Positions 47,932 to 61,199 of a stretch of 64,000 nucleotides of DNA are shown here, one piece after another (position 1 is the first letter of the stretch; each line of letters starts with the position of its first letter). The notes under the pieces were generated by a model that had not been told where the DNA came from, made no database searches, and saw only the letters and a program-made list of their open reading frames with translations. Source of the stretch: Phocoena phocoena (lineage: Eukaryota; Chordata; Mammalia; Artiodactyla; Phocoenidae); the NCBI RefSeq assembly GCF_963924675.1, contig NC_089230.1, positions 72,159,223 to 72,223,222 of the forward strand, written 5' to 3'. The position numbers were made by a program, and so were the translations under genes.

Positions 47932-49679
47932 GCTGAGTGATATTGCATTGCACGTACGTGCCACAAATTCTTTATCCATTTTTTGCTTTCTGGGATATTT
48001 ACCTGATACTGTAGACGAGCTTCTTGTGAACACAGCCGTCCCAAATATTGGGGTGGCTGTCTGTTTTTGATTTTAATTTCCGTAAGCTATGGGACCATAA
48101 GTGGAAGTGCCATAGGCTGTGTTGCTTTGTTTCTTACGTGTTTCAGGAAACACCATACACTTCTCCAGGGTGGCTGCTGGCAATTTACATCCTGACAATC
48201 AGCATAACAAGGCTCCCTGTTCTCCATATCCTGTCCTACCTTTCTGGATTTTACACTTTTTTCAGATGGCCCTTTTGCCCGGGGGGGCAGTGAGATTTCA
48301 TTGTAGTGCAGATTACCTTTACAAGCTTGCTTGGTTGGCCAAAAAGGGCGTATGCGTTTTTTCCTGAATATATTCAGGAAAAAACGCATACGCCCTTTTT
48401 GGCCAAGTGCATCATTGTCGACGTTGTGCCTCTTTTCCTATGCTTTCAGGGCAATTCCAGTCTACCCCCTGCAATCGTTTTCCTGAAATTCAGCCCCGCT
48501 TTCAAGTCCCCTTCGCAGGCTTACTTCAATATATTTTTGGAGGATAGCTGTCATTTATAACTCTGCAGGTTTGTGAAGTACAGTGCCCCTGAGCTCCTTT
48601 CTTCAACTCGCTTTCTTGTGAGCTGGGCACAAAACCGCAGGATTGCTTCAGGCCCTAATCTGTTTCCAGCAGGGCACACTGAGCCTTTGTTTAATTCCTC
48701 TTCCTGGTCGGCAATGAGGGTTACATTTGCCCGTGCAGACACCTACAGCTAGTCTCTCATTGGTTCTCCCTATTCCTGTTCATCTTGCACAGAAATGGCA
48801 AGCTGTGCCAAACAGGAGGTTAAAGGCACTGACTCTCCAAGCGGGGAGAGTGTTAGTAAAGCATCTGGAATGGTGAACCCGAGGACCAGGATACGAAAAC
48901 TGAGATGCATTTTAAATCGTTTCCCAATCACACGGTGGACGATACTCTGGGTTTCCCATGCATGTTTTAGCTGGAGGAAGATTCCCTTGAACCTGGAGAG
49001 TTGGGACCCATGGAATGGGTACCATGCAGTATGACTTCAAAGGGTCTGCATTTGCTCACCGAAACTCACCAATGCTATCAGCCTGAAGTGTCCAGCCTTA
49101 TGTCTCAACCAGCTCTGGGTGTAGATGTGGTCAATCCCGTTTGCATCACATGCCCTGAGTGAATTATTTAAGAATTGCTCTCTATTTCACTGTCTTTGTG
49201 TTTTGTTTTCGAAATTTATTTTGATAATGGGATTTATCGGATTTTCACTGCTGCGTTTCGCCCGCTGTACACACGCTTGATTCTCTTACGGAGACATATA
49301 TATCCATGGGTTTTAAGATTCTTCCTAGTCAGGTATATTCCTAGGCGTTGAATATGTCGTGTTGGGTCCATTTCGTTGAGCAAGGAGTAGGTCTTGTCTA
49401 TTACATATTTGGCTTATGGAAAGTTATCTGTGCTAATTTCAGTCTCTGGTTTTATGCAGCACCCCAAGGCACCTTTCCCCATAAGCAAGCACTAGTTGGT
49501 TTTCTAAATTTGAGACCCTGTTCTGTTTTGTAATTCAGTTCATGTGTAGTCAAGTTTACATTCCGTGTATTAGAGATATCTTATGATGTTTCTTTTTCTA
49601 TGTGACGTAGTTCACGTAGAATCACCGTACCTGCATGCACTTACTATGCTGCTACGGGCCTGATGACACAGATTTCATT
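47932..49679. repeat. Satellite monomer 8 (array 2)
   Basis: 1,748 bp. It carries a perfect palindrome at 48335-48406. Private changes include gattacctttacaagc just before the palindrome and agaaatggcaagc near 48,791, the latter shared with monomer 11 of this array. Confidence 0.87.
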
Positions 49680-51426
49680 GCTGAGTGATATTGCATTGCA
49701 CGTACGTGCCACAACTTCTTTATCCATTTTTTGCTTTCTGGGATATTTACCTGATACTGTAGACGAGCTTCTTGTGAACACAGCCGTCCCAAATATTGGG
49801 GTGGCTGTCTGTTTTTGATTTTAATTTCCGTAAGCTATAGGAACATAAGTGGAAGTGCCATAGGCTGTGTTGGTTTGTTTCGTACGTGTTTCAGGAAACA
49901 CCATACACTTCTCCAGGGTGGCTGCTGGCAATTTACATCCTGCCAATCAGCATAACAAGGCTCCCTGTTCTCCATATCCTGTCCTACCTTTCTGGATTTT
50001 ACACTTTTTTCAGATGGCCCTTTTGCCCATGGGGGCAGTGAGATTTCATTGTAGTGCAGATTTCCTTTACAGGCTTGCTTGGTTGGCCAAAAAGGGCGTA
50101 TGCCTTTTTTCCTGAATATATTCAGGAAAAAACGCATATGCCCTTTTTGGCCAAGTGCATCATTGTCGACGTTGTGCCTCTTTTCCTATGCTTTCAGCGC
50201 AATTCCTGTCTACCCCCTGCAATCGTTTTCCTGAAATTCAGCCCCGCTTTCAAGTCCCCTTCGCAGGCTTACTTCAATATATTTTGGAGGATAGCTGTCA
50301 TTTATAACTCTGCAGGTTTGTGAATTACAGTGCCCCTGAGCTCCTTTCTTCAACTCGCTTTCTTGTGAGCTGGGCACAAAACCGCAGGATTGCTTCAGGC
50401 CCTAATCTGTTTCCAGCAGGGCACACTGAGCCTTTGTTTAATTCCTCTTCCTGGTGGGCAATGAGCGTTACATTTGCCCGTGCAGACACCTACAGCTGGT
50501 CTCTCATTGGTTCTCCCTATTCCTGTTCATCTTGCACAGAAATTGCAAGATGTGCGAAACAGGAGGTTAAAGGCACTGACTCTCAAAGCGGGGAGAGTGT
50601 TAGTAAAGCATCTGGAATGGTGAACCCGAGGACCAGGAAACGAAAACTGAGATGCATTTTAAATCATTTCCCAATCACACGGTGGACGATACTCTGGGTT
50701 TCCCATGCATGTTTTAGCTGGAGGAAGATTCCCTTGAACCTGGAGAGTTGGGACCCATGGAATGGGTACCATGCAGTATGACTTAAAAGGGTCTGCATTT
50801 GCTCACCGAAACTCACCAATGCTATCAGCCTGAAGTTTCCAGCCTTATGTCTCAACCAGCTCTGGGTGTAGATGTATTAAATCCCGGTTGCATCACATGC
50901 CCTGAGTGAATTATTTAAGAATTGCTCTCTATTTCACTGTCTTTGTGTTTTGTTTTCGAAATTTATTTTGATAATTGGATTTATCGGATTTTCACTGCTG
51001 CGTTTCGGCCGCTGTACACACGCTTGATTCTCTTATGGAGACATATATATCCATGGGTTTTAAGATTCTTCCTAGTCAGGTATATTCTTAGGGGTTGAAT
51101 ATGTGGTGTTGGGTCCATTTCGTTGAGCAAGGAGTAGGTCTTGTCTATTACATATTTGGCTTATGCAAAGTTATCTGTGCTAATTTCAGTCTCTGGTTTT
51201 ATGCAGCACCCCAAGGCACCTTTCCCCATAAGCAAGCACTATTTGGTTTTCTAAATTTGAGACCCTGTTCTTTTTTGTAATTCAGTTCATGTGTAGTCAA
51301 GTTTACATTCCGTGTATTAGTGATATCTTATGATGTTTCTTTTTCTGTGTGACGTAGTTTACGTAGAATCACCGTACCTGCATCCAATCACTATGCCGCT
51401 ACGGGCCTGATGACACAGATTTCATT
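49680..51426. repeat. Satellite monomer 9 (array 2)
   Basis: 1,747 bp. The palindrome at 50083-50154 has two mismatched pairs. The G run before gcagtgag is interrupted (gcccatgggggcag near 50,026). One T is lost in aatatattttggagg near 50,277. Confidence 0.87.
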
Positions 51427-53173
51427 GCTGAGTGATATTGCATTGTACGTACGTGCCACAATTTCTTTATCCATTTTTTGCTTTCTGGGATATTTACCTG
51501 ATACTGTAGACGAGCTTCTTGTGAACACAGCCGTCCCAAATATTGGGGTGGCTGTCTGTTTTTGATTTTAATTTCCGTAAGCTATAGGACCATAAGTGGA
51601 AGTGCCATAGGCTGTGTTGCTTTGTTTCTTACGTGTTTCAGGAAACACCATACACTTCTCCAGGGTGGCTGCTGGCAATTTACATCCTGCCAATCAGCAT
51701 AACAAGGCTCCCTGTTCTCCATATCCTGTCCTACCTTTCAGGATTTTACACTTTTTTCAGATGGCCCTTTTGCCCGGGGTGGCAGTGAGATTTCATTGTA
51801 GTGCAGATTTCCTTTACAGGCTTGCTTGGTTGGCCAAAAAGGGCGTATGCGTTTTTTCCTGAATATATTCAGGAAAAAACGCATACGCCCTTTTTGGCCA
51901 AGTGCATCATTGTCGACGTTCTGCCTCTTTTCCTATGCTTACAGGGCAATTCCAGTCTACCCCCTGCAATCGTTTTCCTGAAATTCTGCCCCGCTTTCAA
52001 GTCCCTTTTGCAGGCTTACTTCAATATATTTTTGGAGGATAGCTGTCATTTATAACTCTGCAGGTTTGTGAATTACAGTGCCTCTGAGCTCCGTTCTTCA
52101 ACTCGCTTTCTTGTGAGCTGGGCACAAAACCGCAGGATTGCTTCAGGCCCTAATCTGTTTCCAGCAGGGCACACTGAGCCTTTATTTAATTCCTCTTCCT
52201 GGTGGGCAATGAGCGTTACATTTGCCCGTGCAGACACCTACAGCTAGTCTCTCATTGGTTCTCCCTATTCCTGTTCATCTTGCACAGAAATTGCAAGCTG
52301 TGCCAAAGAGGAGGTTAAAGGCACTGACTCTCCAAGCGGGGAGAGTGTTAGTAAAGCATCTGGAATGGTGAACCCGAGGACCAGGATACGAAAACTGAGA
52401 TGCATTTTAAATCGTTTCCCAATCACACAGTGGACGATACTCTGGTGTCCCATGCATGTTTTAGCTGGAGGAAGAATCCCTTGAACCTGGAGAGTTGGGA
52501 CCCATGGAATGGGTACCATGCAGTATGACTTCAAAGGGTCTGCATTTGCTCACCGAAACTCACCAATGCTATGAGCCTGAAGTGTCCAGCCTTATGTCTC
52601 AACCAGCTCTGGGTGTAGATGTGGTCAATCCCGGTTGCATCACATGCCCTGAGTGAATTATTTAAGAATTGCTCTCTATTTCACTGTCTTTGTGTTTTGT
52701 TTTGGAAATTTATTTTGATAATGGGATTTATCGGATTTTCACTGCTGCGTTTCGGCTGCTGTACACACGCTTGGTTCTCTTATGGAGACATATATATCCA
52801 TGGGTTTTAAGATTCTTCCTAGTCAGGTATATTCCTAGGCGTTGATTATGTGGTGTTGGGTCTATTTCGTTGAGCAAGGAGTAGGTCTTGTCTATTACAT
52901 ATTTGGCTTATTGAAAGTTATCTGTGCTAATTTCAGTCTCTGGTTTTATGCAGCACCCAAAGGCACCTTTCCCCATAAGCAAGCACTAGTTGGTTTTCTA
53001 AATTTGAGACCCTGTTCTGTTTTGTAATTCAGTTCATGTGTAGTCAAGTTTACATTCCGTGTATTAGTGATATCTTATGATGTTTCTTTTTCTGTGTGAC
53101 GTAGTTCACGTAGAATCACCGTACCTGCATCCACTCACTATGCCGCTACGGGCCTGATGACACAGATTCCATT
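51427..53173. repeat. Satellite monomer 10 (array 2)
   Basis: 1,747 bp. It carries a perfect palindrome at 51830-51901. Two bases are lost where ctctgggtttccc becomes ctctggtgtccc near 52,441. Confidence 0.87.
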
Positions 53174-54915
53174 GCTGAGTGATATTGCATTGTACGTACG
53201 TGCCACAAATTCTTTATCCATTTTTTGTTTTCTGGGATATTTACCTGATAATGTAGACGAGCTTCTTGTGAACACAGCCGTCCCAAATATTGGGGTGGCT
53301 GTCTGTTTTTGATTTTAATTTCCGTAAGCTATAGGACCATAAGTGGAAATGCCATAGGCTGTGTTGCTTTGTTTCTTACGTGTTTCAGGAAACACCATAC
53401 ACTTCTCCAGGGTGGCTGCTGGCAATTTACATCCTGCCAATCAGCATAACAAGGCTCCCTGTTCTCCATATCCTGTCCTACCTTTCTGGATTTTACACTT
53501 TTTTCAGATGGCCTTTTTGCCCGGGGGGCAGTGAGACTTCATTGTAGTACAGATTTCCTTTACAGGCTTGCTTGGTTGGCCAAAAAGGGCGTATGCGTTT
53601 TTTCCTGAATATATTCAGGAAAAAACGCATACGCTCTTTTTGGCCAAGTGCATCATTGTCGACGTTCTGCCTCTTTTCCTATGCTTTCAGGGCAATTCCA
53701 GTCTACCCCCTGCAATCGTTTTCCTGAAATTCTGCCCCGCTTTCAAGTCCCCTTCGCAGGCTTACTTCAATATATTTTTGGAGGATAGCTGTCATTTATA
53801 ACTCTGCAGGTTTGTGAAGTACAGTGCCCCTGAGCTCCTTTCTTCAACTCGCTTTCTTGTGAGCTGGGCACAAAACCGCAGGATTGCTTCAGGCCCTAAT
53901 CTGTTTCCAGCAGGGCACACTGAGCCTTTGTTTAATTCCTCTTCCTGGTGGGCAATGAGCGTTACATTTGCCCGTGCAGACACCTACAGCTAGTCTCTCA
54001 CTGGTTCTCCCTATTCCTGTTCATCTTGCACAAAAATGGCAAGCTGTGCCAAACAGGAGGTTAAAGGCACTGACTCTCCAAGCGGGGAGAGTGTTAGTAA
54101 AGCATCTGGAATGGTGAACCCGAGGACCAGGATACGAAAACTGAGATGCATTCTAAATCGTTTCCCAATCACACGGTGGACGATACTCTGGGTTTCCCAT
54201 GCATGTTTTAGCTGGAGGAAGAATGCCTTGGACCTGGAGAGTTGGGACCCATGGAATGGGTACCATGCAGTATGACTTCAAAGGGTCTGCATTTGCTCAC
54301 CGAAACTCACCAGTGCTATCAGCCTGAAGTGTCCAGCCTTATGTCTCAACCAGCTCTGGGTGTAGATGTGGTAAATCCAGGTTGCATCACGTGCCCTGAG
54401 TGAATTATTTAAGAATTGCTTCCTATTTCACTGTCATTGTGTTTTGTTTTTGAAATTTATTTTAATAATGGGATTTATCGGATTTTCACTGCTTCGTTTA
54501 TGCCGCTGTACACGAGCCTGATTCTGTTACGGAGACATATAAGTCCATGGGTTCTAAGATTCTTACTAATCCGGTATATTCTTAGGCATTGAATATGGCG
54601 TGTGGAGTCCATTTCGTTGAGCAAGGAGTAGGTCTTGACTATTACATATTTGGCTTATGGAATGGTATCTGTGCTAATTTCAATCTCTGGTTTTATGCAG
54701 CACCCCAACTCACCTTTCCCCTTAAGGAAGCATAAGTTGGTTTTCTTAATTTGAAACCCTCTTCTCTTTTGTAATTCAGTTCATGTGTAGCCATGTTAAC
54801 ATTCCATGTATTAGTGATATCTTATGTCTTTTTCTTTTTGAATTATGTGACTTCGAATGATCACACGTAACTCCTCTTGAGTTGTTATAACTGGCCGTAT
54901 TTCATTGATTTCCAG
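53174..54915. repeat. Satellite monomer 11 (array 2), chimeric with the duplicated edge
   Basis: 1,742 bp. It is a normal core monomer up to about 54,354 (palindrome 53576-53647, one mismatch). From 54,354-54,373 rightwards it carries the edge variants of array 1 monomer 12 (gtaaatccagg instead of gtcaatcccgg). This is the left boundary of the large duplication. Confidence 0.9.
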
Positions 54916-55977
54916 GCTGAGTAATATTCCACTCTACATAAGCACCACATCTCTGTCCGTTTTTTCTCTGCAGATACTTTAAGTTATATCCTAGTCGAGG
55001 ATCTTTTAAACAGAGAGGTGGTAAACATTGGGGTGCCTGTGTCCTCTCGATTTTTGTTTTTCCCAAGATATACGTCCATGAGTGCAAGTGCCCTGTGCTC
55101 GGTAGCTCATTTTTTACATGCTTTAGTAAACACAATAGACTTATCCAGAGTGACCGTTGGCAATATACATTTCCACTATAAGACTCACAGGGCTCCCTTT
55201 TCTCCTTGCCCTGTCCTGCATTTCTGGTGTTTACACTTTATGAGGACGGCTCTTCTGACTGATGCAAAGTGATATGTTTTGTAGTATTGATTTCCAGTGC
55301 CCACCTGTTTGGTTGACTAAAAAAGTGTATGCCCTTTTCTTGAATATATACAGAAAAAGACGCATACACCCTTTTTGGCCAACTGCAATGTTGGCAATGT
55401 TCAGCCCCTTTTCTTGTGCTTAATGGCGAGTCCTTTCTACCTCTTCCAATCCCTTTCCTGCCATTCTCCGTTGCTTACAAGTCCTTTTCTCTGACTTTCC
55501 TCAAGACATTTTTCAGTGATAGATATTTTCAATTCTGCAGTTTCGTGAATTTTAGTGCCCCTGAGTTCCATTTTCCAACTTGTGTTTATGGGAACTGGCC
55601 ACAAAGCATCAGGATTCCTCAAGCCCTATTCTGTTTCCATGGGCAACCCTAGCCTTTGGTCAATTCGTCTTCCTGATTGGAAATTAGAGTGGCATGTGCC
55701 TGTCCGAACACCTAGGACTTGTCTCTCATTGTTCCTCCTCCTTCTGCTTCCTCCTCTGGACAAATTTCAAACTGTATGCAACAGGATGTTGACAGTGCTG
55801 ACATCTCCAAGTGGGGAGACTGTTAGTAAAGACGCTGGAGTGGTGAACCCTAGCACCAAGAGATGAGGAGATGAGATGCCTTTTCCAAACTTTTCCCGAT
55901 CAGACGGTATACCATCCTCTGGGTGTGACAGGCATGTTTTAGGTGTAGGAAGGGTCCCATTCATGTGAGGAGAACAC
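54916..55977. repeat. Strongly diverged partial satellite monomer, copy 2
   Basis: Counterpart of 20,959-22,020, with the phase 1 motif gctgagtaatattcc and a degraded palindrome near 55,317-55,382. It differs from copy 1 by about eight substitutions (for example ttacatgct near 55,115 and ttgactaaaa near 55,312). Confidence 0.82.
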
Positions 55978-56161
55978 CAGGGGATTTTAAATATCAGTGT
56001 CTCTCCGCAACCCAAACTGGGGAATTTTTTAAGCTACGGCTACACATATGTTCATTAAGGGCCTTGGGAAGTAGGCAGAGTCCAAACTTTAGATGATTGA
56101 AGTCTTCAGGGTCAGAAGCACTCACCACTGTCTTCCCTTAGATTCCATTTTTACTGTCATT

Positions 56162-56352
56162 GATGGATGATGTCAATAAAAATATCTATTCTTTTTCAGA
56201 TCATTTCCCCTTATAGGTTATTGCAAAATATTGAGTGTAGTTCCCTGTGCTATACAGTAGTTCCTTGCTGATGATTTCATACATAGCAGTGTGTATGTGT
56301 TAATCCCAAACTGTTAATTTATCCCTCCTCCTACCATTTCCCTTTGGTAATA
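56162..56352 (-). mobile_element. L1 3'-UTR fragment, antisense, copy 2
   Basis: Counterpart of 22,205-22,395, with no difference noticed by eye. Confidence 0.75.
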
Positions 56353-57446
56353 ATAAATTATAAGATTTTATGCTTCTCAGAAATGGGGGAGCTGAAAGAG
56401 AGGTATCATTTTCAATGCAAAAGCATTTAAAACAAGATTGAAGCTTTAACCAAGATTATTAGATGTACATCCTTGGAAAGAAATCACTTTGTTTCTCTAA
56501 TATTGACCTGACAAAGAAGACAAACCTTTTCACTGAACTTGCTTATAAGAAAGTGATGGAAATATCAAATGGAAGTGTTAGAAACATCTTATTTTACCCG
56601 AGCCTTATACACTGTTCTATGTTAATTACAGTTTGGCTCACACATCTGTTCATTGAAGTTACAATGTTCTCAATTTCTGTTACTGATCCTCCAGAGTGGA
56701 CGCCAACAAGTGTCCCCCTGCCCAGTGTCATTGGAGCCAATAGATCGAGACTGAGTTTGGTTCAAAAGCAAAGGAAACTTTATATTTTGATCAGAGAATG
56801 GAGAGGTGCTACCCTGTGGGCTGTGGGCTGGGCTGCTGTGTAGAGATCCTGTCAGAGTCACTGGGAGGGAGGGGGCTGAGCTCTCGAGGACCTGGTTGGC
56901 TGCAGCTCAGGCTCTATGTCACGGAGTCTGAACTGGGCCCCAGGAGCTGAAGTGTCATCGAGCCATTCTGCTCTAGGAAATCTGGTCTGAAGTGCCGGGT
57001 GTGGAACCTCTGTATGCGGGACACTAGGAGCACCTGAAATTAGACAAAGCACAAAGGATAAAAATGGTTAGACTTTATTTTATTGCCCAGATTCTATTTT
57101 TATCTCCCAGGCATTTTTAAGGGGCTTTGCCTGGGACAAACTTCTCTTCTGCCTTTTGTCCCTTTCCTCATTCTTGGAGTGCTGCGGGTGCAGACCCTTC
57201 TTCTGTAACTGCTGAGTGCTGAGTTAGGAGGCTTCATACCCGTGGGCGAGGGTCAGAACTTCTCCCCAGCAGCCTCCAGGTGACGTTGATTGTCCCCAGG
57301 CCTCCTGCCTCCCTGCTCGTCCACCTGAGCACCAGTATTGGAAGTGTTATAGATTCTAATGACCTTTAAGGGTCCAGAAAGGAGATGTGCAGTGGCGCTG
57401 TGAGGTCCAGTTTCACTCCGCCCCACATTTGTTCGGCCACCTTAGG
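56353..57446. other. Unassigned spacer, copy 2
   Basis: Counterpart of 22,396-23,489. The same unsupported 126-codon open frame is present at 56,463-56,843. One substitution near 57,099 lengthens a T run. Confidence 0.4.
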
Positions 57447-57508
57447 CTGACCGTTTCTGCCAGCCTAGATGCTCTGACTGACCGTTTCTGCCAGCCTAGA
57501 TGCTCTGA
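57447..57508. repeat. 31 bp direct tandem duplication, copy 2
   Basis: Two exact 31 bp units at 57,447 and 57,478, as in copy 1. Confidence 0.97.
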
Positions 57509-57916
57509 CCAACAGTCTGCGCTTTCTTCCTTTAGGCCCCTGAATTAACGTAAAAACAGCACCAGGTGTCAGGATCCTGCCCGCTCAGCTCCCAGACAGT
57601 CCAGGGTCAGTGGTGATGAAGGATCATGATGGTCACTGAGTCAAGAGCCTTTGGAAGTAAACAGGAGTCCAGCTGGTCTTATTGGCCACCATCATCAGGG
57701 GGTCTGTAGGCTTTTCTATGGTGACAGCATGATATACGGTTCCCCCGCCAAGATTATTAGCTCCCCTCTGGGTACAGTAAGTACTGCAAGCAGTAGTCTA
57801 CTCTTTTGGGACACACTCTTGTTGTTTTATGAGAGAAACTCCAGGTCAAGTGATGGTCACACGGGTCGTCATGGTGTCCCGTTGCCCCCGGTTATCTCTC
57901 TGGAGGTTGGAGTTGG

Positions 57917-58917
57917 AGGGCCTCCTCAATCGAGGTCAGTGTGCCCACGGAGCAAACCCTGCAACTTCAGGGCATGGTTGGGGATTAGGATCACCACGTG
58001 GGGTCCGTTTCCCTTAGAAGGGAGGTGGCCTTTTGGGCTGCTGATTTCCAGGTTTTCAGATACCACCAGTATCTTGGCCAGATGTGGCGGTGGGCCAAGC
58101 CCCTTGGTGACCATAGTTTATCCTACCTGGATGGCATTCTTGCATTGTTCCATTTCAAGTGGTCCCAGTTTTTGCACTAATACTCCAATGGCGATTCACC
58201 TTTCACCAGGAATGTAAAGGTAAAAGGGTTTAGCTAAATTAGGGAGTTCCAGGGCAAGGGTCTGAATTGACTGCTCTTTCCATTCTTGAAAGGCCACTTC
58301 TGGATTCTATTCAAAAGGATCATCATCTTTTCCTTTCAGTGTTTCATATAGAGGCCCAGCTAGTAGACTGTAGTTAGGGATCCAGAGGCAGGAAACCCTG
58401 GCTTCCCCAGGAACCCCTAAGCTGTCTTCTAGTTTCAGAAAGGGGTAAGGCTGTAAATTGTTTCTTCCCTTTCCTGGGATGGGCTTCTCCGACCTTCTGT
58501 GAGAATGAAGCCCAGGCAGGTCACCGTAGTCTGTGATACTTGAGCTTTTTCGTGGACAACTTCTATCCTTTATTGGCTTGGTAGTTCTGAGGCCTCCTTA
58601 GTAGGGCTGGCGATCAGAATGTCGTCTGAATATTGAAGGAGTGTTTCCTTTTCCAGAGGTAGAACTTTTAGGTCTTTAGCTGAGCTTTCCCCAAAGATGG
58701 TGTGGGAATTTTTGAACCCTTGGGGCAAGACAGCCTGGAAGTATTGTTTTAGTTGTATGTTGAGTCCTGTCACTCACAAGCCAAAATTTCTTGTGACTCT
58801 GGGACTAATGGAATACAAAAGAAGGCATCAGTGAAGACTAATACAGAATACCAAGTCCTGGTGGTTGGTAGAATGACCAGCAGGGTGTAGGATTTAGGAA
58901 CTACTGGAGGTATATCC
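57917..58917 (-). pseudogene. Class I endogenous retrovirus pol relic, copy 2
   Basis: Counterpart of 23,960-24,960. The minus-strand RT relic has the same lesions: valine at the first motif A aspartate position, YSDD at 58,621-58,632, and the same stops. The lesions therefore predate the large duplication. The 67-codon open piece at 58,570-58,773 is identical in sequence to copy 1. A few substitutions lie in the 3' tail (near 57,972 and 57,984). No LTR, gag or env is seen. Confidence 0.85.
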
Positions 58918-58966
58918 TCAGTGGCTTCACTGACTGTCCTGACATCCTTTACCAGGACTCCAGCAG

Positions 58967-59169
58967 CCCATGGGGCTCTCGAGGTCAGGCCAATCCCAGG
59001 ATATGGAGCTCACCTGGGCAGGTACCCTACCCCCACCCCAGCCCACGGGGCTCTCGTGTTCAGGCCCCTCCCAGGATATGGGATTCCCTGGGCAGGTCCT
59101 CTGCAGTCCATGGGGCTCCCGTGGTCAGGCCCCTCCCAGGATACAGAGCTACCCTTGCAGGTACCTTGG
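58967..59169. repeat. Three-copy minisatellite, copy 2
   Basis: Counterpart of 25,010-25,212 with the same three units and no copy-number change, so this minisatellite has been stable since the duplication. Confidence 0.85.
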
Positions 59170-59606
59170 CAGGGCTGGGCACACAGGAACCGTGCACATA
59201 GCCCTCATTGCAGAGCACTCCCAGCTCACCTGTCGCTCAGATCTGACACAGAGCACCTCAGAGCAGGACTTGAACTAACAAACAGCAGCTCTGACAGGTC
59301 TGTGACCCTGGGCATCACTCTGTGCGGCCTCCTCCACCTGGTCTTCCAGAGACTTCCACTGCACCCGGGGCACCAGGCCTCTGTCTCCAACCACCACCCA
59401 CCCCTCCTCTCCCTGACTCCTGGGTTCCTCTCATTAGGAGAGGGTTTTCTTGAAGTTGTCTCCCACTCATGGGCCAGATAATATAATTAGAAAACAAGCC
59501 AGAGCTGCAGCCCCTTGTCTATCCTGACTCTCAGGAGCCCACACCTGTTCCTTGGACCTGGCCAATTCAGCAAGTTCCATTTTCAGCAACTGTGAGCCCC
59601 TGAGGG
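59170..59606. other. GC-rich unassigned spacer, copy 2
   Basis: Counterpart of 25,213-25,649; nothing recognised. Confidence 0.4.
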
Positions 59607-59922
59607 GTGATTATTGGCTGCCTTGGGAAGCCTGACCGTGCCGGCCAGCCCTCCCCAGGTGTGCCTGGGTTGAGATCAATATAAACACCGCTCCAGGCAG
59701 CAAGAGCCCCTGCAGCTGTGCCTGACGCCATTTTCTCTGCCCTGTCAGCAGTCTCGGGGCTGGGCTGGTGGGAGGGAGTGAGAGGCCACGGCTTTGTGGG
59801 TGTCCCAGTGTGAGTGGGGCTCTGCTGGACTTTCTGCAGCAGTTGCCAAGATGCTACCTGCTAAAGAAGAGGATGTGTCACCCACACCTGCCGCTGGAAT
59901 TTCTCCCTGGGCACAGGTGTGG
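59607..59922 (+). promoter_or_regulatory. Promoter-like block, copy 2, donor-like site altered
   Basis: Counterpart of 25,650-25,965. The CCAAT-type and TATA-like boxes (aatataaaca near 59,678) and the ATG context are retained. The donor-like site reads caggtgtgg instead of caggtgagg. If the block were ever an exon, this copy has lost the stronger donor. Confidence 0.3.
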
Positions 59923-60477
59923 AAGGAAGAAAGCAGTGGGGGCCGGGACAGCAGTGGTGTCTCAGGCAGGGAAATGGAGAGCTTCCAGAAGAGCACCCAG
60001 GGCCAGGACCATCCTGGCTGGCCTGCAGGCACCAAGTCGGCTGGCATGCTGTCCCTCATGTGGCTCCATGGCCCTTCCTCTAGGTTTTCAAGTCCTTGTA
60101 CATATTCAGGTGTTTAGCCTTGGAAGGGTGGGAACATTTCAGCAGCAGCTGGCCTGGGGCTCGGCCCACGTTTACTCACAGATACCTCGGCACGGTCCAC
60201 CAGCTTTGCAGTGAGGACGCTTGTTGCGAGGAGCATGCTGGCTGAATGGGAGATGATTCCCCACCACTGACCAACTTCAGAATTGTTTGCAATTGGAGCA
60301 AGTGCCCTGAAACGGTTTTCCTCTGTGTAACTGGTGGGTTCTGTTCTTTTTTATCTTTTTTTCGTTTTTGGTTCAAGGTAGATTTTATTCCTCTTTTGTG
60401 TATTTACAGATATAAGCATGGAAATAATTTATTCATATAAATACATGTATGTGAAGGGAAGAATATTTTTCTGTTTT
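59923..60477. other. Unassigned spacer, copy 2
   Basis: Counterpart of 25,966-26,520; nothing recognised. Small differences lie near 59,954-59,959 and 60,257. Confidence 0.4.
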
Positions 60478-61197
60478 ACTTTTTTTAATTTTATTTTTTT
60501 ATTTTGAATTTAATTTTATATTTTTATACAGCAGGTTGTTTTTGGTTATCTACTTTATACATATAAATGTATACATACCAATCCCAATATCTCAACTCCT
60601 CCCACCACCATCCCCAACAGCTTTCCCCCCTTGTTGTCCATACGTTTGTTGTATACATGTATTGCTCTATTTCTGCCTTGCAAAACGGTTCATCTGTACA
60701 ATTTTTCTAGGTTCCACATATATGCATTAATATACAAGATTTGTTTTTCTCTTTCTGACTTACTTCACTCTGTATGACAGTCTCTAGATCCATCAACGTC
60801 TCTACAAATGTCCCAATTTCATTCCTTTTTATGGCTTAGTAATATTCCATTTTATATATGTACCACATCTTTATGCATTCGTCTGTCTGTGGGCATTTAG
60901 GTTGCTTCCATTTCCTGGATAGTGTAAATAGTGATGCAATGAACATTGTGGTGAATGTCTCTTTTTGATTTATGGTTTTGTCTGGGTATATGCCCAGTAG
61001 AGGGATTGCTGTATCATATGGTAATTCTATTCTTAGTTTTATAAGAAACTCCATAATGTTCTCCACAGTGACTGTATCAATTTACGTTCCCAACAATAGT
61101 GGAAGAGGATTCCTTATCTCCACACCGTTTCCAGCATTTGTTGTTTGTAGATTTTCTGATGATGCCCATTCTAATAGGTGTGAGGTGATACACCATG
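60478..61197 (-). mobile_element. 5'-truncated L1, antisense, copy 2
   Basis: Counterpart of 26,521-27,240, with the same T-rich end, 3' UTR and ORF2 C-terminal relic (minus strand, 60,836-61,066). It differs at a few sites, for example taccacatc against taacacatc near 60,861. Confidence 0.88.
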
Positions 61198-61199
61198 GA

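Larger units (their letters stand above)
33726..54915. repeat. Satellite array 2: partial first monomer plus eleven monomers
   Basis: Phase 1 positions are 35709, 37453, 39200, 40946, 42692, 44439, 46186, 47932, 49680, 51427 and 53174, followed by the diverged 54916. Spacings are 1,742-1,748 bp. The array begins abruptly inside the right arm of a palindrome at 33,726 and is broken by an L1 at 34,087-34,759. Its monomers do not line up one-to-one with array 1. Confidence 0.9.
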
